Positions 1-9,308 of a DNA stretch of 64,000 bases are shown piece after piece (the stretch's first letter is position 1; each line of letters begins with the position of its first letter). The notes beneath the pieces were generated by a model. The model saw nothing but the letters and a program-made list of their open reading frames with translations, did no database searches and was not told where the DNA came from. A program made the translations under genes and the position numbers. Origin of the DNA: Bradyrhizobium australiense (GTDB taxonomy: Bacteria; Pseudomonadota; Alphaproteobacteria; Rhizobiales; Xanthobacteraceae); contig NZ_JAAVLX010000007.1 of assembly GCF_013114825.1 (NCBI RefSeq), forward strand, positions 248,001 through 312,000. Direction: 5' to 3'.

Positions 1-53
1 CGCGATCGAAAGACCCGTCCAAACCTCCAAAGCACGTCGTTTTCCATTGGAGA

Positions 54-656
54 TCATAGGCGGGGAATCCAATAGATGCAGCCATATATCGGAAGCCAGG
101 TCACGACGACAAAGTTCCAATACATTGCGTTGTCCTGAACATCGCCGAAGCGGCGCACATTGTCGCCCTTTCTTGTGAACATGAGCGCTGCCAGTACAAG
201 CGTGTCGACCAGATCGGTTATGAGGTGGGCCGTATGCAGGCCCAGCAGCGCCCATACGACCGAGCCATACGCATTGCTGTCCCAGTTGACATTAAGCGCT
301 GGAAACTCGAAAGCCCGCACGGCAAGCGGTACTGTTCCGAGAACCGACATCAGAACCATGCCGATTCTTATCCTTCGAAAGTCTTCTCGCTCAGCCCATC
401 GCGAGGTCAAATAGTTGGGTATGGCGCTGACGAGTAGGATCACCGTCACCAGCGTTCCGGGCAGCAGGTTGGGCTTTGGCGCATCGATCGGCCATATCGC
501 CGCGAGGTTCATCAAATAGAGATACACGGCAATCACAAGCGCAAAGCCGGTCGCCTCGATCAACATGAATGCCAGCGTTCCCCACCAGGTTACGCTGGCG
601 CTACGAAAGCCATGGATGGGTAGTCCGGAAAAATCGGCGACCACGCGCGTCTTCAT
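54..656 (-). CDS. ctaE: Cytochrome c oxidase subunit III
   Basis: Subunit III of a heme-copper terminal oxidase, an inner-membrane protein that stabilises subunit I. The 200-residue product has five predicted membrane helices (about residues 25-47, 64-82, 97-115, 132-156 and 176-196) and the short five-helix form of the CoxIII fold. Its ATG overlaps the subunit I stop codon by four bases, so the two are translationally coupled. The order II(fused to cytochrome c)-I-III resembles the coxMNO genes of Bradyrhizobium japonicum, so coxO is an alternative name. Any following gene (such as a coxP) would lie outside the window. Confidence 0.88.
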   Translation of the reverse strand: MKTRVVADFSGLPIHGFRSASVTWWGTLAFMLIEATGFALVIAVYLYLMNLAAIWPIDAPKPNLLPGTLVTVILLVSAIPNYLTSRWAEREDFRRIRIGMVLMSVLGTVPLAVRAFEFPALNVNWDSNAYGSVVWALLGLHTAHLITDLVDTLVLAALMFTRKGDNVRRFGDVQDNAMYWNFVVVTWLPIYGCIYWIPRL

Positions 657-2560
657 GATTCATCCTCGGGCGTTGCCTTGGGCCAAAACCAACCGATCAA
701 AGCGATCGCAACTGGAACAGATCCCCAGACGACCGCCCATGGCGTGAAGATTGACCCGATCAGCATCACGGTGGTCGCGACTGCAGCCCAGAATGGCCAG
801 ATCGAATCTCTCGGTGAGGCCTCGCGCACCTGCGGTTTTGCTGCTGCGACCGTACTGACGATCAGCTCGCGTCGGTCGGTGCGCAGCCCGCTTGCGACCA
901 TGAGGCAGCCCGGCTGATCCCAAAGCGGACTTAATCCATTGACGACGGGAATTTCCGCAAAGTTGTAACTTGGCGGCGGTGATGCCGTCGCCCATTCCAG
1001 CGTCGGTGCGTCCCACGGATTCTCGGCTGCTGATACTCCGACGCGCGTCGAACGGATCGCGTCGATGAAGAACACGAGAAATCCCGCAACAAGAACGAGT
1101 GAGCTGATGCTCACAAACATGTTGAGCCCATACCAGGGCATATCCGGCTGGTACGTGTAGATCCGACGCGGCATACCGGCGAGTCCCAATATGTGCATCG
1201 GAAAGAACGTCAGGTTGAACCCTACGAAGATCAGCCAAAACGAGCACTTGCCCAAGGTTTCGCTCATCATGCGACCGGTGATTTTCGGAAACCAATAATA
1301 GATGCCGCCCAGCAACGGAAACACAGCGCCACCGATCAGCACATAATGGAAATGAGCGACGACGAAGTAGGTATCGTGCACCTGAGTATCGAAAGGTACC
1401 GAGGCCACCATGACACCGGTCAGTCCGCCGATTACAAATGTCACGATAAAGCCAATGACGAACAAAAGCGGCGTCCTGAATACGGGCGCGCCATCCCAAA
1501 GCGTTGCCAGCCAGCAGAAGACCTGGACGCCGGCCGGAATCGCGATGGACATGCTGGAGGCCGTGAAGAAGCTTTGACCAAGCCGCGGCAATCCGGTCAC
1601 GAACATGTGGTGAACCCACAGGCCAAAGGCCAAAATGCTCGTCGCGATCAGCGCCATGACCATGGCGAGATAACCGAACACGGGGCGGCGCGCGAAGGTC
1701 TCGATGATGGCGGAGACCATCCCGACGGCGGGAAGAAAGATGATGTAGACCTCGGGATGGCCGAAAAACCAGAACAGATGCTGCCAGAGCAGCACATCGC
1801 CGCCTTCCGCCGGATTGAAGAAATGAGTTCCCACCAGGCGATCCAGAATCAGGCTCGTGCTCGCGAAAACGATGGCCGGCATCGCCATGATGACGACAAA
1901 GGAGGTCACAAGCATTGACCACACGAACAGCGGAATGCGGTCGAGCGACATGCCGGGCGCACGTTGCTTGAGCACGGTAACCACAATCTCCACTGCCACC
2001 GCCAGCGCCGCGATCTCGGTGAACGTGATCATTTGCGCCCAAATATCGGCGCGTTTTCCGGCGCCGTATTGCGGACCGGATAGCGGCACATAGGCGAACC
2101 AGCCGACGTCGGGCGCCATGTCGAGCACGAATGCGATCCAAAGCAGCGCTCCGCCGGCCAGAAAGATCCAGTATGAAAATGCATTCAGTCGCGGAAACGC
2201 AATATTGCGCGTCCCCACCATCAGCGGAACCAGATATACGCCCATGGCTTCCATCACAGGCACGGCGAACAGAAACATCATGTTCGTGCCATGCATCGTG
2301 AAGATCTGGTTGTAACGATCCGGGCTCAGTACCCTCGCCTCCGGCTGCGCCAGTTGCAGGCGCATGAGAAGGGCGAGAACGCCGCCGAGCGCGAGAAAAG
2401 CGAATGCCGTAACGATGTAACGACGAGCGATGATCTTGTGGTCGACGGCTGCCAGAACACCCCATAGACCAACGGGCGTTCTCCACGTTTCTGCCAACGC
2501 TGCCGCAAGAGCCGGTGGTGCCAGCTCGCTGTCGCGAGTGTCCGGCTTCACCTCACTCAT
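653..2560 (-). CDS. ctaD: Cytochrome c oxidase subunit I
   Basis: Catalytic subunit of a heme-copper oxidase, reducing O2 at the heme a3/CuB site while pumping protons. The 635-residue product shows the expected ligands: H90 (in MHGTNMMF) and H405 for the low-spin heme, H268 and Y272 (in GHPEVY, with the D-channel Glu at E270), H317/H318 for CuB and H403 for heme a3. An N-terminal extension of about 40 residues precedes the first helix. The frame stays open 78 codons upstream, but the ATG at 2560 overlaps the subunit II stop codon as ATGA and is the natural start. A C-terminal pair of hydrophobic segments follows the conserved core. Equivalent to coxN/coxA. Confidence 0.95.
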   Translation of the reverse strand: MSEVKPDTRDSELAPPALAAALAETWRTPVGLWGVLAAVDHKIIARRYIVTAFAFLALGGVLALLMRLQLAQPEARVLSPDRYNQIFTMHGTNMMFLFAVPVMEAMGVYLVPLMVGTRNIAFPRLNAFSYWIFLAGGALLWIAFVLDMAPDVGWFAYVPLSGPQYGAGKRADIWAQMITFTEIAALAVAVEIVVTVLKQRAPGMSLDRIPLFVWSMLVTSFVVIMAMPAIVFASTSLILDRLVGTHFFNPAEGGDVLLWQHLFWFFGHPEVYIIFLPAVGMVSAIIETFARRPVFGYLAMVMALIATSILAFGLWVHHMFVTGLPRLGQSFFTASSMSIAIPAGVQVFCWLATLWDGAPVFRTPLLFVIGFIVTFVIGGLTGVMVASVPFDTQVHDTYFVVAHFHYVLIGGAVFPLLGGIYYWFPKITGRMMSETLGKCSFWLIFVGFNLTFFPMHILGLAGMPRRIYTYQPDMPWYGLNMFVSISSLVLVAGFLVFFIDAIRSTRVGVSAAENPWDAPTLEWATASPPPSYNFAEIPVVNGLSPLWDQPGCLMVASGLRTDRRELIVSTVAAAKPQVREASPRDSIWPFWAAVATTVMLIGSIFTPWAVVWGSVPVAIALIGWFWPKATPEDES

Positions 2561-3573
2561 TTGAGGCTCGCCAAATAGGCCGACACGGAGCGAAGTTCGT
2601 CCGCGCTGAGGGCCACCATCGGCATATTGTTGCCGGGCTTGAGCGTTTGCGGATCGGAAATCCACGCCGCGAGCGAGCCGCGGGTGGTCTCGAGAAGACC
2701 GGCGGCGATATATCTGCGCCCACCGACATGCGTGAGATCTGGTCCGTTCGTTCCGGTCGCGGAGGTCCCGCGAATCGCGTGGCAAGCGGCGCAAGGCCGC
2801 GAGAGAAAGACCTGCTGGCCGGCCGCGATTTCGGCATCCGACGGGTCAGTCGCGCGCTCGCGCTGCGAACGCATCCATTGATCGAAGGTCTCCTGTTGTT
2901 CGGCGATCACAAGCAAAGCCATGTGAGCATGCTGCAAACCGCAGAATTCGGAGCATTGCCCGCGATACGCGCCCGGGCGCTCCGCCCGGAGGGTCAGTTC
3001 GTTGCGGCGGCCGGGAATCAAATCCTGTTTGCCCGCAAGGCCGGGTACCCACAACGAATGAATGACATCGATGCCTTCGAGCTGAAGCCGCACATTTCGC
3101 CCAACCGGAATGTGAATTTCGTTCGCGGTCTCAAAACGCTCATCCGGCGTCGGGCCCAAATATTCTAGGCCCCACCACCATTGCTGACCTCTCACCTTGA
3201 TCGTGAGGTCATCATGGCCCGCTAGGGTCAGCGCGCGCGTCGTGAAGAAGCTGACAACAGTGAACACGGCAAGGACGATGACAGTAGCTGTCACGGCTGC
3301 GACGACAACCCTCGCCGTTCGGCGCTCGATGACAGGATCCGGGCCGATCGACCTTTCGACCTGCTCGCGCCCGCGCCACAATGCGCGGATCAGAACGGCG
3401 ATCACCAGCGCCCATACCACGGAGCAAATCACGACCATCAGAACCATCAATTGCTTGATGCTGATCGCGGAGGCGCCTTGCGCATCGAACGCGGATTGCC
3501 AACCAGTACATCCCGCCAGCACCGAGGATGGCAACAGCGCCAGCAACACTCCGCGCGTGGCGCGCGTCCTCAC
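2557..3573 (-). CDS. ctaC: Cytochrome c oxidase subunit II with C-terminal cytochrome c domain
   Basis: Electron-entry subunit of a caa3-type oxidase. The 338-residue product starts with a lipoprotein signal (lipobox LAGC, Cys22). Two membrane helices follow (about 42-64 and 88-110), then a periplasmic CuA cupredoxin domain with H172, C207, C211, H215 and M218 visible in the C-x3-C motif region. Last comes a fused class I cytochrome c with CAACH at 261-265 and a late Met ligand (NNMP). The start is GTG, overlapping the stop of the upstream cytochrome gene (GTGA). The fusion is the architecture described for B. japonicum CoxM; caa3 oxidases use it to accept electrons directly from the cytochrome pool. 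Confidence 0.93.
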   Translation of the reverse strand: MRTRATRGVLLALLPSSVLAGCTGWQSAFDAQGASAISIKQLMVLMVVICSVVWALVIAVLIRALWRGREQVERSIGPDPVIERRTARVVVAAVTATVIVLAVFTVVSFFTTRALTLAGHDDLTIKVRGQQWWWGLEYLGPTPDERFETANEIHIPVGRNVRLQLEGIDVIHSLWVPGLAGKQDLIPGRRNELTLRAERPGAYRGQCSEFCGLQHAHMALLVIAEQQETFDQWMRSQRERATDPSDAEIAAGQQVFLSRPCAACHAIRGTSATGTNGPDLTHVGGRRYIAAGLLETTRGSLAAWISDPQTLKPGNNMPMVALSADELRSVSAYLASLK

Positions 3574-4133
3574 GGTACCGGCCCCTGGTCCAGATGGATC
3601 GGTGTCGGCCCCTCGTCGAAACGCTTTGCGGCTGGGCCGCGGTTTTCGGCAGGCCGGGTTTGCTTCTCGTCGTTTCGACCGGGGGCGGCTGTCTTTATCG
3701 AATATGCCCCGATGGTTTGCACATAGCCTGCAAGTTGCCAGATTTGCTCGGTCGTCATCTTATCTCGAAATGCGGGCATGCCATGCGGGCGGCCATCGCG
3801 GATCGACGCAAAGATGGATACGATTTCAGGGCCGTAATTCCACCATCCATCCAGAAAGGCGGGCCCTGCTCCACCCTGCCCGTCGGCGTGGCAGCCCTTG
3901 CAGCCGAACCAGGAATACAACCGTTTGCCCTGACTGAGATTGTAGGCGTTCGTCTCGTACGGTCGGTCGAGCGCGAAGTATATCTCGGGCGGCGCGCCGC
4001 TGATCCCGTTCGGCATCAACGTGATGCTGTCGAGCGCCGCCGCGACCGGCGGATCGACCCGAAGCTGCCGCTCTTCTCTCTGGCATCCCGCCGTGGCGGC
4101 CGCAACGCCAAGAGACACCAGTAAAATCCGCAT
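3570..4133 (-). CDS. Lipoprotein c-type cytochrome of the oxidase operon
   Basis: Periplasmic, membrane-anchored monoheme cytochrome c, the first gene of the terminal oxidase operon. The 187-residue product has a short hydrophobic leader with a lipobox-like ATAGC (Cys17), one CKGCH heme motif at 78-82 and a downstream GMPAF that can supply the axial Met. The last 50 residues are charged, proline-rich and probably disordered. The ATG at 4133 is preferred over one 13 codons upstream because it puts the signal peptide at the N-terminus. It overlaps subunit II by 4 bases. Inference: it delivers electrons to the CuA or cytochrome domain of subunit II. Confidence 0.82.
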   Translation of the reverse strand: MRILLVSLGVAAATAGCQREERQLRVDPPVAAALDSITLMPNGISGAPPEIYFALDRPYETNAYNLSQGKRLYSWFGCKGCHADGQGGAGPAFLDGWWNYGPEIVSIFASIRDGRPHGMPAFRDKMTTEQIWQLAGYVQTIGAYSIKTAAPGRNDEKQTRPAENRGPAAKRFDEGPTPIHLDQGPVP

Positions 4134-4501
4134 ATTCCAGATCGCTGATACGGGAAAGTGCGACTCTAACAAGCTTTGGCTGGCCAGTAGGTTCCAAATC
4201 CGCAGGTCGCCGATTCACCGCTCAGCGACGCTGGCCGGATTGGTGAACGGTGGAGATCGACCAAAGCCACATTGCGGAACGATCCCAGCCTTCGAAGCCG
4301 CATGCGCACATCTGGTTGCATCCAGGTCCAGGCAAGACGATAGGCGCCGAGAAATTTCGAGCGAAATGCGAAAGAAGCTCGCGATGCGATTTGGCCTGAA
4401 TGATCGGGCGTGGTAGCCCTTGTGGTGTTGATTGCTGCGCCAGCTTCGCTCAAGCAGTTGTGGATGGCCGATACCGCTCAGATCGGATTTCAGCCGCGGC
4501 T
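4134..4501. other. Spacer between greA-like gene and oxidase operon
   Basis: No convincing gene. Open frames on both strands lack family features and ribosome binding sites. The promoter of the minus-strand oxidase operon should lie here, but I could not identify a clear -35/-10 pair. Confidence 0.4.
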
Positions 4502-5008
4502 TCACACCTGTTCGCGCCTTTTTCGTTTGTCCTCGGACCACTCCACTTGTCGGATCGTGAAGGCCTTGGCGCCGCCTGGAGTTTCGACGGCCACGGTTGT
4601 CCCTTTGCTCTTTCCGATTAATGCCCTGGCGATCGGTGAAGTTACCGAAATCTTCCCCTTGCGCGCATCGGCTTCCGGTTCGCCGACGATCTGCCACATC
4701 CGCTTCTCACCGGTGTCCTCATCTGTCAGCGTCACGGTGGCGCCAAACTTGATGGTATTGCCGGAAAGCTTGGATACGTCGACGATCTCGGCACGGGTGA
4801 GTTTATCCTCCAACTCGGCGATTCGAGTCTCGTTGACATTTTGCTCCGCAAGCGCAACCTGATATTCCGAATTCTCGACCAGATTTGGATCGTCGGCGAT
4901 CGCCTGCTGAATTCGCTGAACAAGATCGGGGCGCTCGATGCGGATGCGGTGCTTCAGTTCATCTGCAAGGGCAGCGTAACCCGCGGCCGTCATGGGAAAT
5001 TTTGTCAT
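4502..5008 (-). CDS. GreA/GreB-family transcription factor, divergent paralogue
   Basis: Member of the Gre family, which enters the RNA polymerase secondary channel and stimulates cleavage of backtracked RNA. The 168-residue product has the N-terminal coiled coil (about 1-75) and the C-terminal FKBP-like domain (ISVTSPIARALIGK, then TPGGAKAF). At the coiled-coil tip the usual GDLSEN is replaced by PNLVEN. E45 is kept, but the position of E. coli Asp41 is Asn42, and both acidic residues are needed for cleavage in E. coli GreA. The charged tail (DKRKRREQV) is also atypical. It is probably a second Gre copy with reduced or altered cleavage activity rather than the housekeeping greA. It is monocistronic, upstream of the oxidase operon. 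Confidence 0.8.
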   Translation of the reverse strand: MTKFPMTAAGYAALADELKHRIRIERPDLVQRIQQAIADDPNLVENSEYQVALAEQNVNETRIAELEDKLTRAEIVDVSKLSGNTIKFGATVTLTDEDTGEKRMWQIVGEPEADARKGKISVTSPIARALIGKSKGTTVAVETPGGAKAFTIRQVEWSEDKRKRREQV

Positions 5009-5584
5009 CGGGGGCTCTTATACCGAGTTAATTGACAAAGCCGCGCTGGACCTCCCAGCGGTAGCAAGCAGCGAAAGTGCATAACGCCGATAGGTTCAGC
5101 GCAGCGGCAGCCACCCTTCTGTTGGACCGAGACCATGTAGCAGCCGATCGAAATCGATTATCGTACCTGCGGGAACGCCGTGCGAGGACGCGGGTTCCAA
5201 TTTCAGTGAGATTGCCGCTTTCCCCGCTGGAGGAGCGGCCGCCGCGGCACCTCGCCGCCGCACGGCCCTGAGGACGCTGCCCACTGTCACCCTCCATTGT
5301 CCGTCGTCAGCTCGAACGATTTGATCTCGAAATCGCGCTCAAGCGTCACGAGGAAATCAGCGGGAGGGGTCGCCCGTTCGGGGCGTCTCCACGCAAGCTC
5401 AAAGACATACGCGCTGCCCCTCGCGGGCTATTCTTCGTTCTGGAAGCATCATCACCGTTTGCGCGGCAAACATGTCTCGAAGACTTGGCGCGCGGTTCCC
5501 ATGCCGCACCTCGGCTGGAAAAAAGATGGAACTGACACGTAGCTAGACCGCCACTCGCGAAGGCCGTTCCAATCGTTCAGATCG
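5009..5584. other. Gene-poor spacer upstream of the efflux operon
   Basis: A 576-base stretch with no gene I can support. A frame of about 80 codons on the plus strand (roughly 5270-5531) and a 64-codon frame on the minus strand (5096-5290) are both open, but neither has a recognisable product or a good ribosome binding site. It must contain the promoters of the greA-like gene and of the emrA-like gene. Confidence 0.35.
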
Positions 5585-6826
5585 GTGCGAGCAAGGGAAC
5601 CAAGCTATTCCCCATGCGTAGCACCGGAGCAAGGCACCCACCCGAGGGTCATCGCATTGGACGCGCGAACGACAGAGCGGAGCCCTTCCGCCGAGCGGCC
5701 TCGGCTGCCGACGACAGCACCTGAGCAGCTGCCGCCCGGGAATCGCGAGGCGAATGGCGAACCGCGGAAACAAGAAAAGACGAAGCCATCTCCTTCCCTG
5801 CTCGCCCGCTTTCGCGAGCATCGGCTGCTGGCGTCCGTCGCAGCCTTCGTGCTGCTGGTTGCCGTAATCGGAGGAGCCATCTATTGGATCAGCATCCGTG
5901 ATTACGAATCCACCGACGACGCCTTCATCGCTGCACGCAGCTTCTCGGTTGCCCCAAAGGTCGGCGGTTATGTCATCGAAGTGCCGGTCACCGACAACCA
6001 GCACGTCAACGCCGGCGACCTGCTGGCCCGAATTGATGATCGAGACTACATCATCGCGGTCAGCCAGGCCAAGGCGCAGGTGGCGATCGCGCAAGCCAAT
6101 ATCGACAACGTCCAGGCCCAGATCGACAGCCAGCGTCAGCAGATCGATCAGGCCAATGCCCAACTGGAGCAGGCCGAGGCTCAGCTGAAATTCGCAGAGC
6201 AGGAAGAGGCTCGCGCCAAGGATCTGGTCGACAAAGGCGCCGGCACCGTCCAGCGCGAACAGCAAACGCGTTCTAACCTGCAGTCGCAGCAGGCCAACAC
6301 CTCGCGGGCGAAGGCTGCGCTGAGCGCCGCCCAACTCGGCGTGAAAACACTCGAGGCGCAACTCGAAAGTGCGCGTGCCGCGCTGCAGCAGGCGCAGGCC
6401 CAGCTCGATCAAGCCAATCTCAATCTGCAGTACACGCGCATCACGGCCGAGCAGTCCGGACGCGTCGTCAAGCTGTCCGCTGCGGCCGGGACTCTCGCGA
6501 CCGCCGGCCAGGCACTGATGATGTTCGTTCCGGACGAAATCTGGATCGTTGCGAACTACAAGGAGACACAGCTCAGATACATGCGGCCGGGCCAACAGGT
6601 CGAATTCACGATAGATGCCTATCCGGACCGCAAGGTGACCGGCCGCGTGGCATCGATTCAGCCGGGCTCCGGCACCGCATTCAGCCTGCTGCCGGCGGAA
6701 AATGCGACCGGCAATTACGTCAAGGTCGTGCAGCGCGTGCCGGTGAAGATCGTGGTCGACCAATGGCCCGCCGACGTGCCGGTTGGACCCGGCATGTCGG
6801 TCGTGCCCTGGACCAAAGTCAGATGA
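5585..6826 (+). CDS. emrA: HlyD/EmrA-family membrane fusion protein
   Basis: Periplasmic adaptor of a tripartite efflux pump. The 413-residue product has a 75-residue Pro-rich cytoplasmic N-terminus and one membrane helix (about 82-104). A beta-barrel/lipoyl half follows (YESTDDAFIAA, VAPKVGGYV), then a long Gln/Ala-rich coiled-coil hairpin (about 155-285) and the returning lipoyl and beta-barrel segments (GRVVKLSAAAG, PGQQVEFTIDAYP). The first in-frame start is GTG at 5585; a TTG at 5657 is an alternative, so the N-terminus is uncertain. The stop overlaps the transporter start (ATGA), as in emrAB operons. Substrate unknown. Confidence 0.88.
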   Translation: MRAREPSYSPCVAPEQGTHPRVIALDARTTERSPSAERPRLPTTAPEQLPPGNREANGEPRKQEKTKPSPSLLARFREHRLLASVAAFVLLVAVIGGAIYWISIRDYESTDDAFIAARSFSVAPKVGGYVIEVPVTDNQHVNAGDLLARIDDRDYIIAVSQAKAQVAIAQANIDNVQAQIDSQRQQIDQANAQLEQAEAQLKFAEQEEARAKDLVDKGAGTVQREQQTRSNLQSQQANTSRAKAALSAAQLGVKTLEAQLESARAALQQAQAQLDQANLNLQYTRITAEQSGRVVKLSAAAGTLATAGQALMMFVPDEIWIVANYKETQLRYMRPGQQVEFTIDAYPDRKVTGRVASIQPGSGTAFSLLPAENATGNYVKVVQRVPVKIVVDQWPADVPVGPGMSVVPWTKVR

Positions 6827-8439
6827 GCAGTACCGGCGAGGGCGTCGCAGCCGGCGGCTGGTCGCCGGAGCGTTCCGCCGCCGGTGGACACAATCCCTAT
6901 CTCATCGCCTTTGTCGTCTCGATCGCGACCTTCATGGAAGTGCTCGATACGACCATTGCCAATGTTGCCTTGCGCTATATCGCGGGAGGGCTGGCGATCG
7001 GGCTCGATGAAAGCACCTACGTCGTCACCAGCTATCTTGTCGCCAACGCCGTCGTGTTGTCGATTTCCGGCTGGCTGTCGACGGTGATCGGGCGCAAGCG
7101 CTTTTACATGATCTGCGTCGCCGTCTTCACTCTTGCATCGCTGCTGTGTGGGCTTGCCTGGAATCTGGAAGCGCTGGTGCTGTTCCGCATCCTGCAGGGC
7201 CTTGGCGGCGGCGGCATGGCGACCAGTGAGCAGGCGATCCTGGCCGATTCCTTCCCGCCCGACAAACGCGGTCAGGCTTTCGCCATCTACGGCATCGCAG
7301 TCGTCGTGGCACCCGTGGTCGGCCCGACGCTCGGCGGCTGGATCAGCGATACCTATTCGTGGCACTGGGTATTTCTGATCAATGTGCCCATGGGATTGCT
7401 CTCGCTGTTCTTGGTGGGAACGTTGGTCAGCGAACCCTCCGGCGCTGAAGAGGAGCGGCAAAGGCTCCTGGCCAAGGGATTGCGCTTCGACTACGTCGGC
7501 TTCGCGCTCGTGGCCATCGGATTGGGCTCGCTGGAGTTCGTGCTGGATGAGGGCCAGCGCAACGACTGGTTCGGATCCAACATGATCGTCTCCTTTGCGA
7601 TTGCGGCGGGCTTCTGCCTGACTGCGCTGGTCATCTGGGAATTGACGCGCGAGGATCCGATCGTCGACATCCGTCTGCTGGGACAGCGGCAGTTCGGCGC
7701 CTGCTTCCTGGCCATGCTTGGCACCGGCGCGATCGTGATCGCGACCACGCAGATCCTGCCGCAATTCCTGCAAACGCAAATGGGCTACACGGCGATGCTC
7801 GCCGGGCTGGTGCTGTCGCCGGGCGGACTGGTCACGATGGCGATGATGCCGATCACCGGCTGGCTGATCGGGTTGGTGCAGCCGAAATATCTGATCGCGG
7901 CGGGCTCGGCGATCGCGGCGCTTTCGATGTGGCATCTCACGGGGATCACTGGCGACGTTACCTACGGCTATGCCGCAATGTCGCGCATCTATCTGGCGAT
8001 CGGGCTGCCGCTGCTGTTCCTCCCGATCACGACGGCGTCCTATGACGGCATCCCGCCGGACAAGACCAACCAGGCCTCCGCACTGATCAATGTCGCGCGC
8101 AACCTCGGCGGCTCGATGGGCGTAGCGCTGGTGCAGACCGTCTTCGCCCAGCGCCAGCAATTCCACCAAACCCGCCTCGTCGAGCACGTTGCCCCTTCAG
8201 ACATCGCCTATCAGCAAACGATCGATGCGATGACACGCTTCTTTCAGGCGCAGGGCTCCAACGCCTCTGAAGCGGCGTCACAAGCCGTTGCCTGGGTGGG
8301 ACAAACCCTGCAAAAGCAGGTCGATCTATTGGCCTATGTGGACGTGTTCTGGACTCTCGCAATGATCGGCGCGGTCATGATCCCCGTGGCGCTCACGCTC
8401 CGATCGATCGACCTCAAGGCATCGGCGCGAGGACACTAG
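6823..8439 (+). CDS. emrB: DHA2-family MFS drug efflux transporter
   Basis: Proton-coupled multidrug exporter of the 14-helix DHA2 family, partner of the EmrA-like adaptor. The 538-residue product begins MSSTGEG and shows the DHA2 hallmark LDTTIANVAL in helix 1, the motif A loop (STVIGRKRF) and motif C (PVVGPTLGGWISD) in helix 5. The frame is open 20 codons further upstream, but the ATG at 6823 overlaps the emrA stop and fits the family start. A loop of about 35 charged residues separates helices 6 and 7. The inner-membrane position and channel partner are inferred from the family; no TolC-like gene lies nearby. Confidence 0.92.
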   Translation: MSSTGEGVAAGGWSPERSAAGGHNPYLIAFVVSIATFMEVLDTTIANVALRYIAGGLAIGLDESTYVVTSYLVANAVVLSISGWLSTVIGRKRFYMICVAVFTLASLLCGLAWNLEALVLFRILQGLGGGGMATSEQAILADSFPPDKRGQAFAIYGIAVVVAPVVGPTLGGWISDTYSWHWVFLINVPMGLLSLFLVGTLVSEPSGAEEERQRLLAKGLRFDYVGFALVAIGLGSLEFVLDEGQRNDWFGSNMIVSFAIAAGFCLTALVIWELTREDPIVDIRLLGQRQFGACFLAMLGTGAIVIATTQILPQFLQTQMGYTAMLAGLVLSPGGLVTMAMMPITGWLIGLVQPKYLIAAGSAIAALSMWHLTGITGDVTYGYAAMSRIYLAIGLPLLFLPITTASYDGIPPDKTNQASALINVARNLGGSMGVALVQTVFAQRQQFHQTRLVEHVAPSDIAYQQTIDAMTRFFQAQGSNASEAASQAVAWVGQTLQKQVDLLAYVDVFWTLAMIGAVMIPVALTLRSIDLKASARGH

Positions 8440-8690
8440 CCGGTTCAGCGATCATCCAAATGGTACCGGCAAACTTGAAACCGTTCTCCCACAGACAAGA
8501 TCAACCCGTTCAACGACGGCACCAGAGCCGCAAGATCGAGGCCATTGGCGCTCCCAACCAAAATACGGAAAACAACCCCATGCAAAGTAGCAGGTAATCG
8601 CTGGCATGATGCCCTGAGCGATGGCGCGAAAACATTGACACGTCGGGCAAATCAGCGGCACTGCTCTACCATCGCGCAATCGGTACAGGC

Positions 8691-8936
8691 ATGAGCACTC
8701 ATGCCCGCAATACTGGTCCAATGCTGGCGAGTCCGCGTTGCGGCGCCAGGATTCGCAGCGGCGGTGCATGCCGCTCGCCGGCAGTGCGCGGCAAAAAGCA
8801 CTGCCGCATGCACGGCGGTGCGCCGGGATCCGGCGCGCCCAAGGGAAACCAGAACGCGTGCAAGCACGGCCGCTTCACAAGGGATGCGGTCGCCTTGTTG
8901 GGTGAGGTGAGGAGGTTGCTGCAAGAGATGAAATGA
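8691..8936 (+). CDS. HGGxPG-domain small protein
   Basis: An 81-residue basic protein with spaced Cys/His (CGARIRSGGACRSPAVRGKKHCRMHGG) followed by GAPGSGAPKGNQNACKHG. This is the HGGxPG family signature, often met in rhizobial genomes and prophage-like or mobile regions. The three Cys and the CxxHGG suggest a small metal-binding fold. Function unknown. It stands alone between the efflux operon and a VOC gene, on the plus strand. Confidence 0.72.
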   Translation: MSTHARNTGPMLASPRCGARIRSGGACRSPAVRGKKHCRMHGGAPGSGAPKGNQNACKHGRFTRDAVALLGEVRRLLQEMK

Positions 8937-9308
8937 TCTGTTTGCGCAAAACCGAAGTCCGCAGACCTTGAAAAATGGAGATCCAAGACAGGCCGGCTGA
9001 CGAATCTTCTCGCCATCGAGTGTACGGCATATCTTGTGGTAGCCGGGGAGCGCTACCGTCTTTCCCCACAGCTACCCAACCTACGATATCTCATCCAGTC
9101 CTGCGCATGGGACAGTTCATGAGGGCCCGCGGTGGGCTCAGCTCTTGCACTCTTGGCGACCGTTTGAAAACGGGGTGGCGGTTTGAGGCGGTCCATGATT
9201 CAAGCTTCTGATGTGGACAGCAGCGAATCGGGCCCGGATGGCCGCCGGTGTTGGGGGCACCTCAAGCGTCCGTTGTTAGACTAGGCGATCACCTTGGAGA
9301 TTGGAAAC
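8937..9308. other. Non-coding spacer
   Basis: About 370 bases without a supported gene; nothing repetitive or structured is obvious. It ends in the purine-rich ribosome binding region of the VOC gene. Confidence 0.4.

Noticed and set aside
5096..5531. Two short frames on opposite strands in the spacer before emrA
   Set aside because: They are mutually overlapping at one end, lack ribosome binding sites and resemble nothing known; noted only as possible remnants.
6715..8187. A 490-codon antisense frame over emrB
   Set aside because: Arg/His/Gln-rich shadow; emrB on the other strand has full family motifs.
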